Shown in pieces: positions 1-9,255 of a stretch of 56,337 nt of DNA. Source of the DNA: Methanomicrobiales archaeon (GTDB lineage: Archaea > Halobacteriota > Methanomicrobia > Methanomicrobiales > Methanospirillaceae); contig JAAYPD010000396.1 in NCBI GenBank assembly GCA_012520015.1, forward strand, positions 1 through 56,337, given 5' to 3'. Below the pieces are notes generated by a model. That model searched no databases, had not been told where the DNA came from, and saw only the letters and a list, made by a program, of their open reading frames with translations. Position 1 is the first letter of the stretch. Each line of letters begins with the position of its first letter. The position numbers and the translations under genes are program-made.

Positions 1-267
1 ATCACAAGAGAACGCAGAGTATCTTTCTACAAGATCACATGCAAGGATGAAGGCATGTTCAGGATCCCCAAGTATGCATAAAGAGATAGCAGCATTCCCG
101 CGTGTTTTATATGGAATCGTGGGGTTGAGCCTTACCAGCCTGGCTGATAATACCTTCATTCCAGCTTTTTCAAGCAGATCTGCAAGCAGAGCGCCAAGCC
201 ATGTGGTGCACATCATGTCAGGTGCATCTGTATCGTCAAGGCCAACAAAAAACCGGGTTTTCTTCAT
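1..267 (-). CDS. tiaS: TiaS-like tRNA(Ile2) agmatinylcytidine synthetase, N-terminal part
   Basis: The gene runs off the left edge; only its first 89 codons are present. TiaS attaches agmatine to C34 of the archaeal tRNA-Ile(CAU) so that it reads AUA. The visible protein begins MKKTRFFVGLDDTDAPD and continues with CTTWLGALLADLLE and RLVRLNPTIPYKTRGNAA, the N-terminal signature I associate with TiaS (GxDDTDxPxGxCTT, then RLVRLNPxxPxKTRGNAA). The start is the ATG at 267, because the ATG 14 bases upstream opens a frame that stops after three codons. It is divergent from the HTH regulator. The ATP-binding and OB-fold regions lie outside the window, so completeness cannot be judged. Confidence 0.8.
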   Translation of the reverse strand, partial: MKKTRFFVGLDDTDAPDMMCTTWLGALLADLLEKAGMKVLSARLVRLNPTIPYKTRGNAAISLCILGDPEHAFILACDLVERYSAFSCD

Positions 268-385
268 GTCAGGTTTTCATCCATTTACTTACTGAAAATC
301 AGATATCATCCTGATTATTCTCAATTCTCGCCCTGCGCACCACATCACTTATGTAGATGAATTATACAAGTACCTCTTACGATAC

Positions 386-1306
386 ATGTCCCAGGATCGT
401 CTGCTCCGCAATGTCATCAGTGTGATGATTATGGCAGGATACGAGGTATCCGAACTTTTTGCAATGCGGCCTAAAAGTTTTGATATCATCGCCGGAAATG
501 ATGAACAGATCATTGTTTTGAAGGTCATTTCACATATAGACAGCATTAGCGAAGAGAATGCACGGGATCTTGACAGGATTGCACGCAACCTTTCCGGGAC
601 ACCGTTGATCGTGGGTGAAAGGGCCCGCGATGCAGAACTTGAACGAGGCGCGGTTTATGTAAGGTATGGAATATTTGCAATAAATTACCCTACCCTGCAT
701 GACTATTTTGTTGAAGATGCACCGCCACTGATTTACGCTTCACCCGGAGGTCTTTATGTGAATATCAGTGGCAAGAGGCTTCGCGAACTGCGTGAGAGTT
801 CAAATCTTTCACTTGGAGACCTGGGTCAGATTCTTGGTGTGTCAAGAAGGACTGTGGCAAAGTACGAAGCAGGGATGGGAACCACGATAGAGATAGCCCT
901 TCGGATCGAGGAAGCATTTGATTCAGGGGTTGTTGAACCGATCGACCTTGTCCAGTCCAAATCTGATCTTAGCACCGATGAGATGGAGAATATTCCTGTT
1001 GAAATACCGATTCAGGCCGCCATAGAAGAGATGGGGATGCATGTTCAGCCCATGCATCGTGCACCATTCCAGGCTCTTGTCAGGTATGATTCACACACGA
1101 TCCTGACAGGTTATGGCTCAGCACAAAAAGTGACAAGACGTGCCGGGATCATTGGTAACATCTCTCAGGTGACGCGGACACATGCCATGTGCGTTATGAC
1201 AGATGATCACAGGCAGCGCAGGATTGGCCGCACCCTCATGATTGGCGAGGATTCTCTTCTGTCACTTGATGAGCCAGATGACCTCATCGACCTGATCCTA
1301 AACTGA
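386..1306 (+). CDS. Archaeal HTH-type transcriptional regulator
   Basis: 306 residues, matching the usual length of a conserved archaeal family of putative HTH regulators. The N-terminal ~120 residues form an alpha/beta domain (ALRNV-like start, then IIVLKVISHIDSI and VYVRYGIFAINY) that resembles a degenerate restriction-endonuclease-like fold. A Cro/C1-type helix-turn-helix follows at about residues 130-180, with LRELRESSNLSLGDLGQ and GVSRRTVAKYEAG. The C-terminal ~110 residues are typical of the family. Its stop codon lies almost on the TATA box of the thermosome gene, so the two genes are close but probably separately transcribed. The target genes are unknown. Confidence 0.8.
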   Translation: MSQDRLLRNVISVMIMAGYEVSELFAMRPKSFDIIAGNDEQIIVLKVISHIDSISEENARDLDRIARNLSGTPLIVGERARDAELERGAVYVRYGIFAINYPTLHDYFVEDAPPLIYASPGGLYVNISGKRLRELRESSNLSLGDLGQILGVSRRTVAKYEAGMGTTIEIALRIEEAFDSGVVEPIDLVQSKSDLSTDEMENIPVEIPIQAAIEEMGMHVQPMHRAPFQALVRYDSHTILTGYGSAQKVTRRAGIIGNISQVTRTHAMCVMTDDHRQRRIGRTLMIGEDSLLSLDEPDDLIDLILN

Positions 1307-1307
1307 T

Positions 1308-1320
1308 ATTTTTATATAGA
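1308..1320 (+). promoter_or_regulatory. Thermosome promoter (TATA box)
   Basis: The AT run TATTTTTATATAGA starts at the stop codon of the upstream regulator and lies about 45 bases before the thermosome ATG. That spacing predicts a transcription start near 1340. A ribosome binding site GTGGTGA follows at 1346-1352, 7 bases before the ATG. Confidence 0.6.
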
Positions 1321-1359
1321 ACCACTAAACAACCTTATCCTACAACGTGGTGATATTTT

Positions 1360-3021
1360 ATGGCTACACAACTTGGAGGACAGCCAATTCTTATCCTTAA
1401 AGAAGGAAGCTCCCGTACCCGCGGGCGCGATGCACAGGGCATGAACATCGCCGCAGCAAAGGCCGTTGCTAATGCAGTCCGGACAACACTTGGACCAAAA
1501 GGCATGGACAAGATGCTGGTGGACACTATTGGTGATGTTGTAATTACCAATGATGGTGTGACCATTCTCAAGGAGATGGACATCGAACACCCGGCTGCAA
1601 AGATGATGGTGGAAGTTGCAAAGACCCAGGACGACGAGGTCGGCGACGGAACCACAACTGCAGTAGTTATCGCAGGAGAACTCCTGAAGCGCTCAGAAGA
1701 ACTTCTCGAACAGGATGTTCACCCGACAGTCATCACCCATGGATACCGGATGGCTGCAGAGAAGGCACAGGAACTCCTTAAAAACATTGCAATCGATGTT
1801 AAACCAAGAGATACCAAGATTCTTCGGAAAATAGCCGAGACCGCAATGACAGGAAAGGGTGCAGAGGCAGCAAAAGAGAAACTCTGCGATCTTGTGGTCC
1901 AGGCAGTCACCATGGTTGCCGAGAGTGATGGGACGGTTGACACTGAAAATATCAAGATTGAAAAGAAAGTCGGTGGTTCAATCGAAGATTCAGAGATCAT
2001 AATCGGGATGGTAATCGACAAGGAACGTGTCCACCCGGGTATGCCAGACAAGGTAACCAAGGCGAAAATAATGCTCCTCAACGCAGCAGTCGAGTTTAAA
2101 AAGACTGAGGTTGATGCCGAGATCAATATTACCAGCCCTGACCAGCTCCAGGCATTCCTCGACGAAGAAGAGAGGATGATTAAGTCCATCACTGACAAGA
2201 TCGTCAAGAGTGGCGCAAAGGTTCTCTTCTGCCAGAAGGGTATTGATGACATAGCCCAGCACTACCTTGCAAAGGCAGGCATTCTTGCAGTCCGTCGTGT
2301 CAAGAAGTCTGACATGGAGAAACTGAACCGTGCAACAGGTGCATCCATCATCTCCAGCATTGATGCAATCCAGGGGTCTGAACTTGGATATGCAGGCATC
2401 GTTGAAGAACGCAAGATATCAGGCGAAGAGATGATCTTTGTTGAAGAGTGCAAGAACCCGAAGGCAGTCTCTATCATCGTCCGTGGTGGAACTGAACATG
2501 TCGTCGCCGAACTTGACCGGGCCTTTGAAGATGCAATCCGTGTCGTCGGTGTTGTCCTTGAAGACAAGAAATGTGTTGCCGGTGGTGGCGCCCCGGAGAC
2601 TGAGCTCTCACTTCGTCTTCGCGAGTATGCAGCAAGCGTAGGCGGACGTGCACAGCTTGCCATCGAAGCCTTTGCAACTGCTCTTGAAATTATCCCCAGG
2701 ACCCTTGCAGAGAATGCCGGACTTGATCCGATCGACATGCTTGTTGAACTTCGCGCAGCACATGAAAAAGGTCAGAAGACTGTCGGCCTGAACGTTATGG
2801 AAGCAAAGCCTGCTGACATGCACAAGGAAGGAGTTGTTGAACCACTCCGTGTAAAGACCCAGGCTATTGCAAGCGCAGCAGAAGCAGCCGTTATGATCCT
2901 GCGGATTGATGATATAATCGCTTCAGCAAGATCAGCAGCCCCTGACATGCCACCAGGAGGAATGGGAGGCATGGGCGGCGGTATGGGTGGAATGGGCGGT
3001 ATGGGCGATATGGGTATGTAA
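1360..3021 (+). CDS. ths: Thermosome subunit (group II chaperonin)
   Basis: 553 residues, full length for an archaeal thermosome subunit. This is the ATP-driven double-ring cytosolic chaperonin. Visible signatures are TTLGPKGMDKMLVD near residue 47, VTNDGVTIL-type sequence near 65, GDGTTTAVV near 92 and VAGGGAPETELSLRLREYA around 406 (the GGG ATP-site loop). The C-terminus ends in the flexible Gly-Met repeat GGMGGMGGGMGGMGGMGDM, which normally projects into the ring cavity. It has its own TATA box and a good GGTGA ribosome binding site. A poly-A/poly-T palindrome follows the stop. Which paralogue this is in the genome cannot be told from one copy. Confidence 0.97.
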   Translation: MATQLGGQPILILKEGSSRTRGRDAQGMNIAAAKAVANAVRTTLGPKGMDKMLVDTIGDVVITNDGVTILKEMDIEHPAAKMMVEVAKTQDDEVGDGTTTAVVIAGELLKRSEELLEQDVHPTVITHGYRMAAEKAQELLKNIAIDVKPRDTKILRKIAETAMTGKGAEAAKEKLCDLVVQAVTMVAESDGTVDTENIKIEKKVGGSIEDSEIIIGMVIDKERVHPGMPDKVTKAKIMLLNAAVEFKKTEVDAEINITSPDQLQAFLDEEERMIKSITDKIVKSGAKVLFCQKGIDDIAQHYLAKAGILAVRRVKKSDMEKLNRATGASIISSIDAIQGSELGYAGIVEERKISGEEMIFVEECKNPKAVSIIVRGGTEHVVAELDRAFEDAIRVVGVVLEDKKCVAGGGAPETELSLRLREYAASVGGRAQLAIEAFATALEIIPRTLAENAGLDPIDMLVELRAAHEKGQKTVGLNVMEAKPADMHKEGVVEPLRVKTQAIASAAEAAVMILRIDDIIASARSAAPDMPPGGMGGMGGGMGGMGGMGDMGM

Positions 3022-3047
3022 ATACCCCTGTTCCAGGCACCCTTTAA

Positions 3048-3069
3048 CCAAAAAAACTATTTTTTTTGG
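3048..3069. terminator. Bidirectional A/T-rich terminator between thermosome and cheW
   Basis: CCAAAAAAA is followed after three bases by TTTTTTTTGG, an inverted repeat that gives a U run in both transcription directions. It sits between two convergent genes, so it can serve both. Confidence 0.6.
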
Positions 3070-3074
3070 GATGA

Positions 3075-3566
3075 CTATGTCTCCGTCGTCCCGGTCAGTA
3101 TCTTTTTCACGTCTACCCAGATGATAAGCCTCTTTTCTGCCTCATGACCCTCTGAAGAGATCTCTGTCTTGAGGAGATCGTCTTCTCCAAGTTTTATGAT
3201 ACCCTGAACATAATCAGACAGGTTTTCATCAACACCTTTGATATTCGTATCAACAGAGCTCTCATCGATTGTAAGAACGCTTCGGACCTCATCCACGATT
3301 ACACCTACACTGGTGTTTTCAAACATGTCAGGAACAAGCACCATTATCTTCTGCTCATCCCGTTCCTTTGACGGGGTGATACCAAGCAGGTGATGCAGAT
3401 CGATGATTGTGGTTATCTCTCCCCGCAGATTTAGAAGGCCAGTGACATGGGACGGGGCCCTGGGTATTGGTGTAATCGGAAGCATCTCCACGATTTCGCG
3501 TGCAATACCAATATCCATGGCATATGATTCTCCACCCAGGTCAAATTCCAGAATTTCGACAACCAT
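3075..3566 (-). CDS. cheW: CheW chemotaxis coupling protein
   Basis: 163 residues, one CheW/SH3-like domain. CheW bridges chemoreceptors to the CheA kinase at the cell pole. Characteristic sequence: ILEFDLGGESYAMDI near the start, the PITPIPRAPSHVTGLLNLRG motif at about 31-50, and an acidic C-terminal half ending IIWVDVKKIL. The start ATG at 3566 gives MVVEILEF. No cheA or other che gene is in the window. The next gene over the 586-base gap is a chemoreceptor on the opposite strand, so the pair probably works in the same arrays. Confidence 0.93.
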   Translation of the reverse strand: MVVEILEFDLGGESYAMDIGIAREIVEMLPITPIPRAPSHVTGLLNLRGEITTIIDLHHLLGITPSKERDEQKIMVLVPDMFENTSVGVIVDEVRSVLTIDESSVDTNIKGVDENLSDYVQGIIKLGEDDLLKTEISSEGHEAEKRLIIWVDVKKILTGTTET

Positions 3567-3640
3567 ACCTGAAGATTGATCTAATCTTCATATGTTTGAA
3601 CTTTTGGGAATAAAATTGATAAAGAGTGCTGGTGGATGTT

Positions 3641-3761
3641 AATCAGGGATTGTGTAAGTGCAGGAGAATAACACCTGCTTTGTGTGTGCTGCTAAAACCC
3701 CCCGGATATCTCATGCCTGATATGTTAACACAAATTCCCTGACAACAATCAGGTATTTTTT
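3641..3761 (+). ncRNA. Possible structured RNA or attenuator-like leader
   Basis: The 586-base gap between cheW and the chemoreceptor has no convincing gene, but it does contain nested inverted repeats. AATCAGGGATTGTGT at 3641-3655 can pair with ACACAAATTCCCTGA at 3728-3742, enclosing a hairpin GCAGG/CCTGC (3660-3664 with 3674-3678). The CCTGA of the distal arm (3738-3742) can instead pair with TCAGG at 3749-3753, and that hairpin is followed by T6. The two pairings exclude each other. The layout resembles a terminator/antiterminator but lies about 390 bases before the chemoreceptor start. The remainder of the gap (3762-4152) is very AT-rich, with several TATA-like runs such as 3961-3970. Confidence 0.3.
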
Positions 3762-4152
3762 GACCTATATATATAACTTCTTTAATATTTTCAAAAAAAT
3801 ATCGCCACGAGAACTTGTTAATCCTATCCAGGTGAGAATCAACAAAAACAGGAAAATTCAAAATATTTTCGTTATAATTCCATTTTATTAAATAATTATA
3901 AAGATTATTAAGATCATCAATATTTTAAAGATATATTTTGTGAAATATAAAAAATAAAACCATATATAAACCCGGATTAAATTTTTCTGGATTTTACAAT
4001 ACGCGCACATATACCAGACAGATAAGATACAAGTCTATACTCTTACGGCATATTACCCGTCATGTCAAAAACTCAAGAAGCAACACTTTTCAACTATACA
4101 AAGAAAAGAATACTTATCAGAGTACACTCATGATTCACAAAAGAGGATAAAA

Positions 4153-6450
4153 ATGGCTGGAAACCCAATTAAAGTGCTATTTATCGAAGACAATGAAGAT
4201 CATGCCTTTCTTATTATTCACGAACTGAAGAAAGGCGGGTATGATCCAACCCTTAAGAGAGTTGACACGATGGAAGATGTCCGCGCTTCCCTGGACTCCG
4301 AAGGATGGGATGTTCTTTTATGTGATTACAGCCTTCCAGGATTTAATGGAGTAAATGTCATCGAGGAATATCGTAAGAGGAACCTCGACTATCCTTTTAT
4401 TATCGTTTCAGGAGAGATCGGGGAAGATACTGCCGTTACCCTGATGAAACTTGGAGCCCACGATTATATTTTTAAAGGCAACCTCTCACCTCTTGTTCCT
4501 GTCATCAAACGTGAGATCAGGGAGTCTGAGAACCGTCAGAAACGGCGGGAGATTGAAGAGCTGCAACGTGCTGAGGCGATAAAGTTCAGGGCGATGGTCG
4601 ACTCCTCTTATGATGCCATTACCCTTTTTGATGATGATATCCTCATTGAATGCAATGCTACAACCCCAAAGATCTTCAGGGTTCCAGAGTCAGATTCTAT
4701 GGTAGGCAAATCTATCTACTCGTTCGCACCTGAAAACCAGGCAGATGGGACGCCCTCAAAAATTTTTTTGAAAAAAGCTGTTGCAACAACTAAACAGGGC
4801 ATACCCCAGAGCCTGGAGTGCATCCTTAACAGGTATGATGGCACTCCATTTGACGTGGAACTTACACTTACCCTCCTTACACTTCCTGAAGGACCAAGAG
4901 TGCAGGCAACATTCAGGGACATCAGTGAGCGTAAAAAGGCAGAGCGGGAGATGCATACCCAGATGGAGACCATAAGAGAACTTCAGCAGCAGGAGATGAC
5001 GATGATAAATCAAAACCCGCTGCCTCTCCTGTTAATGGATTTAAAATTAAAAATCCTGAAAGTGAATGCATCCTTCCTTGAAATGAGCGGATACACCGAA
5101 CAACAGCTTCTCCAGATGAATGCTTCTGATTTTAAAGTGCTTGAAAAGAGCGGACATGGCCTTCGTGATGCACTTAAAACAAAAAAAGCCGTTACCGGGA
5201 ATATCGTAGTAGATTTTCCCACGGGAATTCATCATATCGAGCAGGACATTATTCCGCTCCTTGACAAGGACCAGGAAGTTGTCAGCGTGATGTCTACATA
5301 CAAGGATAAGACAAATGAGATAAAAAAAGAGCAGGAGATACAGCGGATGATAAAGGAGGCGAAAGATCATGCTTACCTCCTTGACATTGCTGCAAAAGAT
5401 ATCGGTGAAGCCTTTGCCCTTGTCTCCAACGGAGATATGACTACTGAAATATTAAAAAGAGAGAATGATCCTCTCGTGGCAGTAAAAGAGAATGCAAATA
5501 AAACCATTGCAGCTCTGAGAAAAGCCCTCCAGGAGGTTAGCAGGGTCTCATCAAGTGTTTCTGAAAACATGGAAGAGATAAGCAAGGGATCATCTGATAT
5601 TGCCATAGCTACCCAGGCATTTGCCAGGAATACCATGCAGTCATCTGATATCGGGAAAAATCTCATATCACACATGGAAGACATAACAAACCAGATCTCA
5701 AACCTTTCAGCCTCAAATGAAGAGATTACAAGCACAAGCCAGGAGATTCTTCGTCATGCAAGAGATGTGACAACAAAAGGAAATGATGCACAAGCTCTTG
5801 GGAATGAAGCGAATAATAAGATGGAGCTTGTGATTAAGATAGCGCAGGAGAGTGTTGAGGATATTGATGAGCTGAACCAGCAGATAAGGGAGATAAATAA
5901 GATCGTTAAGATGATCAACGACATCGCCGGGCAGATTAACCTGCTTGCCTTAAATGCTGCGATTGAAGCTGCCAGGGCCGGTGATGCAGGAAGGGGCTTT
6001 GCAGTGGTTGCAGGTGAAGTCAAGAACCTTGCCGCGGACGCAAGGAATGCAACAGACCATATTGGAGATGTCATTAATGCCATTCAGCGAAGCAGTGAGA
6101 AGACATCGGCAGCAATCCGATCTTCCCACACGGAGATCGCTTCTGGCGTCGAGAGCGTTAATAAAACCATCGAATCATTAAACAGCATGGTCATCGGTGC
6201 TTCTGAAGTTACAAGGGATATGGGTGAGATTGTTAGGGCAATTGAAGATCAGGCAGATATTGCCACCGCGGTTGTCAATACAGCCCAGGAAGGAATTAGC
6301 CTTACAAGAGATAATCTCACCCAGATTGAGGAACTCTCTGCACTATCCGAATCGGTAAGCGCCTCTGTACAGGAGATTAACAGTGCGATCCTCGAGGTTG
6401 AAGGGCTGTCAGGTGAACTGCGATCCCAGATAAAACTCTTTAAAATTTAA
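4153..6450 (+). CDS. Soluble chemoreceptor with receiver and PAS domains
   Basis: 765 residues without a transmembrane segment, so a cytoplasmic methyl-accepting protein. Order: a receiver domain (about 6-125) with acidic pair E12/D13, phosphoacceptor D58 in LLCDYSLPG and K108; a PAS domain (about 140-260); a second PAS domain (about 280-385); a HAMP-like stretch (about 415-465, NGDMTTEILKRENDPLV); then a long MCP signalling coil. The hairpin tip NLLALNAAIEAARAGDAG near 595-613, where CheA/CheW bind, is canonical. A fused receiver suggests that phosphorylation as well as ligand or redox input controls the receptor. GAGGAT ribosome binding site 7 bases before ATG. The stop abuts the convergent CAP gene with no gap. 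Confidence 0.9.
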   Translation: MAGNPIKVLFIEDNEDHAFLIIHELKKGGYDPTLKRVDTMEDVRASLDSEGWDVLLCDYSLPGFNGVNVIEEYRKRNLDYPFIIVSGEIGEDTAVTLMKLGAHDYIFKGNLSPLVPVIKREIRESENRQKRREIEELQRAEAIKFRAMVDSSYDAITLFDDDILIECNATTPKIFRVPESDSMVGKSIYSFAPENQADGTPSKIFLKKAVATTKQGIPQSLECILNRYDGTPFDVELTLTLLTLPEGPRVQATFRDISERKKAEREMHTQMETIRELQQQEMTMINQNPLPLLLMDLKLKILKVNASFLEMSGYTEQQLLQMNASDFKVLEKSGHGLRDALKTKKAVTGNIVVDFPTGIHHIEQDIIPLLDKDQEVVSVMSTYKDKTNEIKKEQEIQRMIKEAKDHAYLLDIAAKDIGEAFALVSNGDMTTEILKRENDPLVAVKENANKTIAALRKALQEVSRVSSSVSENMEEISKGSSDIAIATQAFARNTMQSSDIGKNLISHMEDITNQISNLSASNEEITSTSQEILRHARDVTTKGNDAQALGNEANNKMELVIKIAQESVEDIDELNQQIREINKIVKMINDIAGQINLLALNAAIEAARAGDAGRGFAVVAGEVKNLAADARNATDHIGDVINAIQRSSEKTSAAIRSSHTEIASGVESVNKTIESLNSMVIGASEVTRDMGEIVRAIEDQADIATAVVNTAQEGISLTRDNLTQIEELSALSESVSASVQEINSAILEVEGLSGELRSQIKLFKI

Positions 6451-7401
6451 TTAAAAAAAGTTCTGGGTGGCATAATAATATTTTCCGTCAAATGCCACCC
6501 CAATCCCGATTTTTTCGTGAACAGGAAGGAGAAGTGCCTCTTTATGTGGCGGGCTGTCCATGAATGACTCAATTGCCACCTGTGCAATCTCGTATGGATC
6601 GTCATTTTTTATCTCCCCAAACCCGTAAACATATTTTTCAACCGGGATCTTCACGATATTCTCTCCTATTCCATAAAACCCTGAGCCACCCGGAAGGATT
6701 CGTGACTGGTTAAATTTATGCCTGGCTGCACGATCTACCGGGTCCTCTCCGTCCGGGTTTGTATGATCAAAAAAGTCCCGTTTTGCCATGTCCCTGCTAT
6801 GTTCAAGGGCGATCAGATCAAGGGCAGAATCACGGGTGAGAGGCGGCAGATTACGAAGTGCACGTTCATCATTTGAGAAGTCCAGGATGATATCTTCAAT
6901 TTTTTCTGAGAACCATTCCTGCGGCCGGCTATATGTCTTCTCAATGATGACAGTCCCATGTGATATTATGTCATTCTCCGGGTTTGGGTCGGGAGTCAGG
7001 GAAAAACCCTGACCTAATACTGCACCTGCATAATATGTCCCTGGTGGAATGATATCAGGCACTGTTCCAAGAAATTCGCGGTGGGCATTCTCACCAGGTC
7101 TTAAAAAGGAGAACTGCACCTCCCCTATCTTGTAATCTGCCTGACTGATATCCTCATCGACTGAGAGATAAAATGCAACTCTCCTGCTCATCGAGATCAT
7201 GCTGCCATAGTTGACTGCGGTGACACTTCCGAAGATGGGACCTCCAGGAGCCGAGGAGGGCTGAACATCAAGTGCAAGAAGTCCGATGTCAGCTGCCCTG
7301 TCTTCTGCAGCAGCAAAACACGGGACGGTAAATAACAGGGCACAGATTAAAGAAAAACGAAGTAACTGAATGAGATCACCTGAATGAAAAAATTTAAACA
7401 C
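6451..7401 (-). CDS. Secreted CAP/SCP-domain protein with CARDB-like domain
   Basis: 316 residues starting with GTG at 7401. Residues 1-32 form a signal peptide (LLRFSLICALLFTVPCFAAA). About 35-155 is a beta-rich domain resembling CARDB (adhesion-like; AVNYGSM, VAFYLSVDEDIS, LRPGENAHREFLGTVP). The C-terminal ~150 residues are a CAP (SCP/PR1-type) domain: LIALEHSRDMAKRDFFDHTN carries the His/Glu-type cavity motif, followed by GENIV, FMDSPPHKEALL and KIGIGVAFDGKYYYATQNF. CAP proteins are extracellular and of varied or unknown activity. The stop codon directly abuts that of the chemoreceptor. It lies 15 bases downstream of the rimI-like gene on the same strand and may be read with it. Confidence 0.85.
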   Translation of the reverse strand: MFKFFHSGDLIQLLRFSLICALLFTVPCFAAAEDRAADIGLLALDVQPSSAPGGPIFGSVTAVNYGSMISMSRRVAFYLSVDEDISQADYKIGEVQFSFLRPGENAHREFLGTVPDIIPPGTYYAGAVLGQGFSLTPDPNPENDIISHGTVIIEKTYSRPQEWFSEKIEDIILDFSNDERALRNLPPLTRDSALDLIALEHSRDMAKRDFFDHTNPDGEDPVDRAARHKFNQSRILPGGSGFYGIGENIVKIPVEKYVYGFGEIKNDDPYEIAQVAIESFMDSPPHKEALLLPVHEKIGIGVAFDGKYYYATQNFF

Positions 7402-7416
7402 TATTAATCTTCGGTT

Positions 7417-7908
7417 TTAAAATAATAGTGCTTTTGCATTTTTATGCCGAAACCACTTCATCATCACGATGGCATCCTCTGTATCTGAATAATATCCGCA
7501 TACCTGAAAAACCGGTTCATATCCCATCTTTTTATAAAACCGGATGGCAGGAAGGTTTGATATGCGGACCTCCAGCTGCATGGCTGATGCCTGTTCTAAC
7601 ATGACCGCATGCTCGGCCCTTCTCATCAGAGTTGTACCAACCCCACGTTTTCTCATGTCAGGTCTTACCGCAAGGCTACAGATATGCCCAAATATCTCCT
7701 CACTGGTATCTTCCACTCCACAGATGATATATCCGCAAATTTTCCCCGAAGACTCGGCAATAAATGCAGTGTCTGAAAAAGATGCAACTGCGTCTTCCAT
7801 CGTTATTCTTGTCCATGGATCTGAAAACGAGCTATGTTCAATCTCCTGAACTGCCGGAATATCTGCCATGGTGAGGTTCCTGATCCGGAGACTTTTTTCC
7901 TGCATCAT
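7417..7908 (-). CDS. rimI: RimI-like GNAT N-acetyltransferase
   Basis: 163 residues, one GNAT domain. Acetyl-CoA binding motif A is visible as LAVRPDMRKRGVGTTLMR (about 85-102). Motif B is LEVRISNLPAIRFYKKMGY. In archaea this family acetylates protein N-termini, including ribosomal proteins, and is usually annotated RimI or ArdI-like. The start is ATG-ATG at 7908; either Met could be used. The C-terminus has a few residues beyond the domain. The substrate is inferred from family only. Confidence 0.85.
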   Translation of the reverse strand: MMQEKSLRIRNLTMADIPAVQEIEHSSFSDPWTRITMEDAVASFSDTAFIAESSGKICGYIICGVEDTSEEIFGHICSLAVRPDMRKRGVGTTLMRRAEHAVMLEQASAMQLEVRISNLPAIRFYKKMGYEPVFQVCGYYSDTEDAIVMMKWFRHKNAKALLF

Positions 7909-7977
7909 GGTCTGTAATTATCTGTCAGTGATATCATATAGAAATAAACGAATACAGGTAAGAATATCCGGTGTCTT

Positions 7978-9237
7978 ATGGTTCATATATATCCATTTAA
8001 AGCAGTGCGGCCTGCCAGTGGAAAGGCAGAAGAGATTGCAACCGTCCCATATGATGTAGTAAGCGCAAGAGAGGCACGCGAGATCATCGGGAAGAAACCA
8101 CTAAGTTTTCTGAGGATAAGCAGATCTGATGCACTGGTTCCAGACAAAGATCCTTATTCCACAGAGGTATATGAGCTTTCCAGGAAAATTTTTGACGAAT
8201 ACTGCAGGGAAGGACTATTTATCCAGGATGATACTGCTACTATGTATATATACCGGATCCATGATAGTGACAGGACATATACCGGTATAGCCTGCTGCGT
8301 TGATACAAGAGAGTACGAAAGCGGTGAAATCCGAAGGCATGAACTGACCAGGTATGACAAGGAGGAGGACCGGACCAGGCATATTGATACGATGAACGCA
8401 AATACCGGTCCTGTCGTTCTCCTTCATGGAACTCATGCAGAGATAAAGGCCATACTGGCAAGATCGACAGAATCACGCGAGCCGGAGATGGTTGTGCATG
8501 CGGAAAACGGCAGCATCCACGAAATATTTCCAATAACTGATGAAGCCGACCTTGCAAGGCTGCTTGAGATCTTTGTTTCCATTCCTGCGCTCTACATTGC
8601 AGATGGGCATCACCGGTGCAAATCAGCAGTCAATGTGGTGGAGAAAAGATCAAGGGATGGTGATAAAGTTCCGGAAGAGACACATCATTTTCTTTCAGTC
8701 ATCTTTGCCGAAGATGAAGTGAAGGTTCATGGATATAGCAGGCTGCTAACTGATCTCTCACCCCTGGACCCGGATGTATTTCTAAAAAAGGTCTCAGACA
8801 TTGCACATGTTGCTCCATACAATGACGGTGACCGGACACAGTTTACCCTGACTCCGAAATTAGGCGGTAAAGGTGACCACATATTCCACCTGTACATCAA
8901 GGGAAAATGGTACGAATGTGTCATCCCCCGCAATCCGAAAAATAATGACATAAAGGCACTTGACGTGAGTGTACTCCAGGAACAGATACTCATCCCCTTC
9001 CTTGGTATAAAGGATCCAAGGGGAGATCCAAGGCTTCAGTACCTTGGTGGTGCACGTCCTGTCCGTGACCTTATGACAAAGGTGGACAGTGGGGAATATG
9101 CCGCTGCTATTGCTATGCAGCCGGTCGATGTCAGGACTGTCTTTTCAATAGCTGATACAGGCGGGATAATGCCACCAAAGTCCACCTGGTTTGAACCTAA
9201 GCTCTTAAGCGGGCTGCTTGTCCATTTACTTGAATAA
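7978..9237 (+). CDS. DUF1015 family protein
   Basis: 419 residues, the full usual length of the DUF1015 family, whose biochemical role is not established. Recognisable family sequence: FKAVRPASGKAEEIATVPYD at the N-terminus, PLSFLRISRSD, YIYRIHDSDRTYTGI, the conserved ADGHHRCKSA (about 203-212), FLSVIFAEDEVKVHGYSRLL and the C-terminal MPPKSTWFEPKLLSGLLVHLL. GGTG lies 5 bases before ATG. In methanogens and other organisms the family is often near amino-acid or cofactor genes, but here its neighbours give no clue. It is divergent from rimI and convergent with the secreted trio. Confidence 0.85.
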   Translation: MVHIYPFKAVRPASGKAEEIATVPYDVVSAREAREIIGKKPLSFLRISRSDALVPDKDPYSTEVYELSRKIFDEYCREGLFIQDDTATMYIYRIHDSDRTYTGIACCVDTREYESGEIRRHELTRYDKEEDRTRHIDTMNANTGPVVLLHGTHAEIKAILARSTESREPEMVVHAENGSIHEIFPITDEADLARLLEIFVSIPALYIADGHHRCKSAVNVVEKRSRDGDKVPEETHHFLSVIFAEDEVKVHGYSRLLTDLSPLDPDVFLKKVSDIAHVAPYNDGDRTQFTLTPKLGGKGDHIFHLYIKGKWYECVIPRNPKNNDIKALDVSVLQEQILIPFLGIKDPRGDPRLQYLGGARPVRDLMTKVDSGEYAAAIAMQPVDVRTVFSIADTGGIMPPKSTWFEPKLLSGLLVHLLE

Positions 9238-9255
9238 AAATAAAATAATTTTTTC

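Noticed and set aside
1719..2738. Long open frames on the minus strand opposite the thermosome gene
   Set aside because: They have Ser-rich, low-complexity products without start signals and are explained by the codon bias of the real gene on the other strand.
2956..3021. Repetitive DNA at the thermosome 3' end as a possible repeat array
   Set aside because: It encodes the normal Gly-Met tail of thermosomes.
3643..3861. 72-residue minus-strand frame between cheW and the chemoreceptor
   Set aside because: No ribosome binding site and no protein-like pattern; it overlaps the inverted repeats described as a possible RNA.
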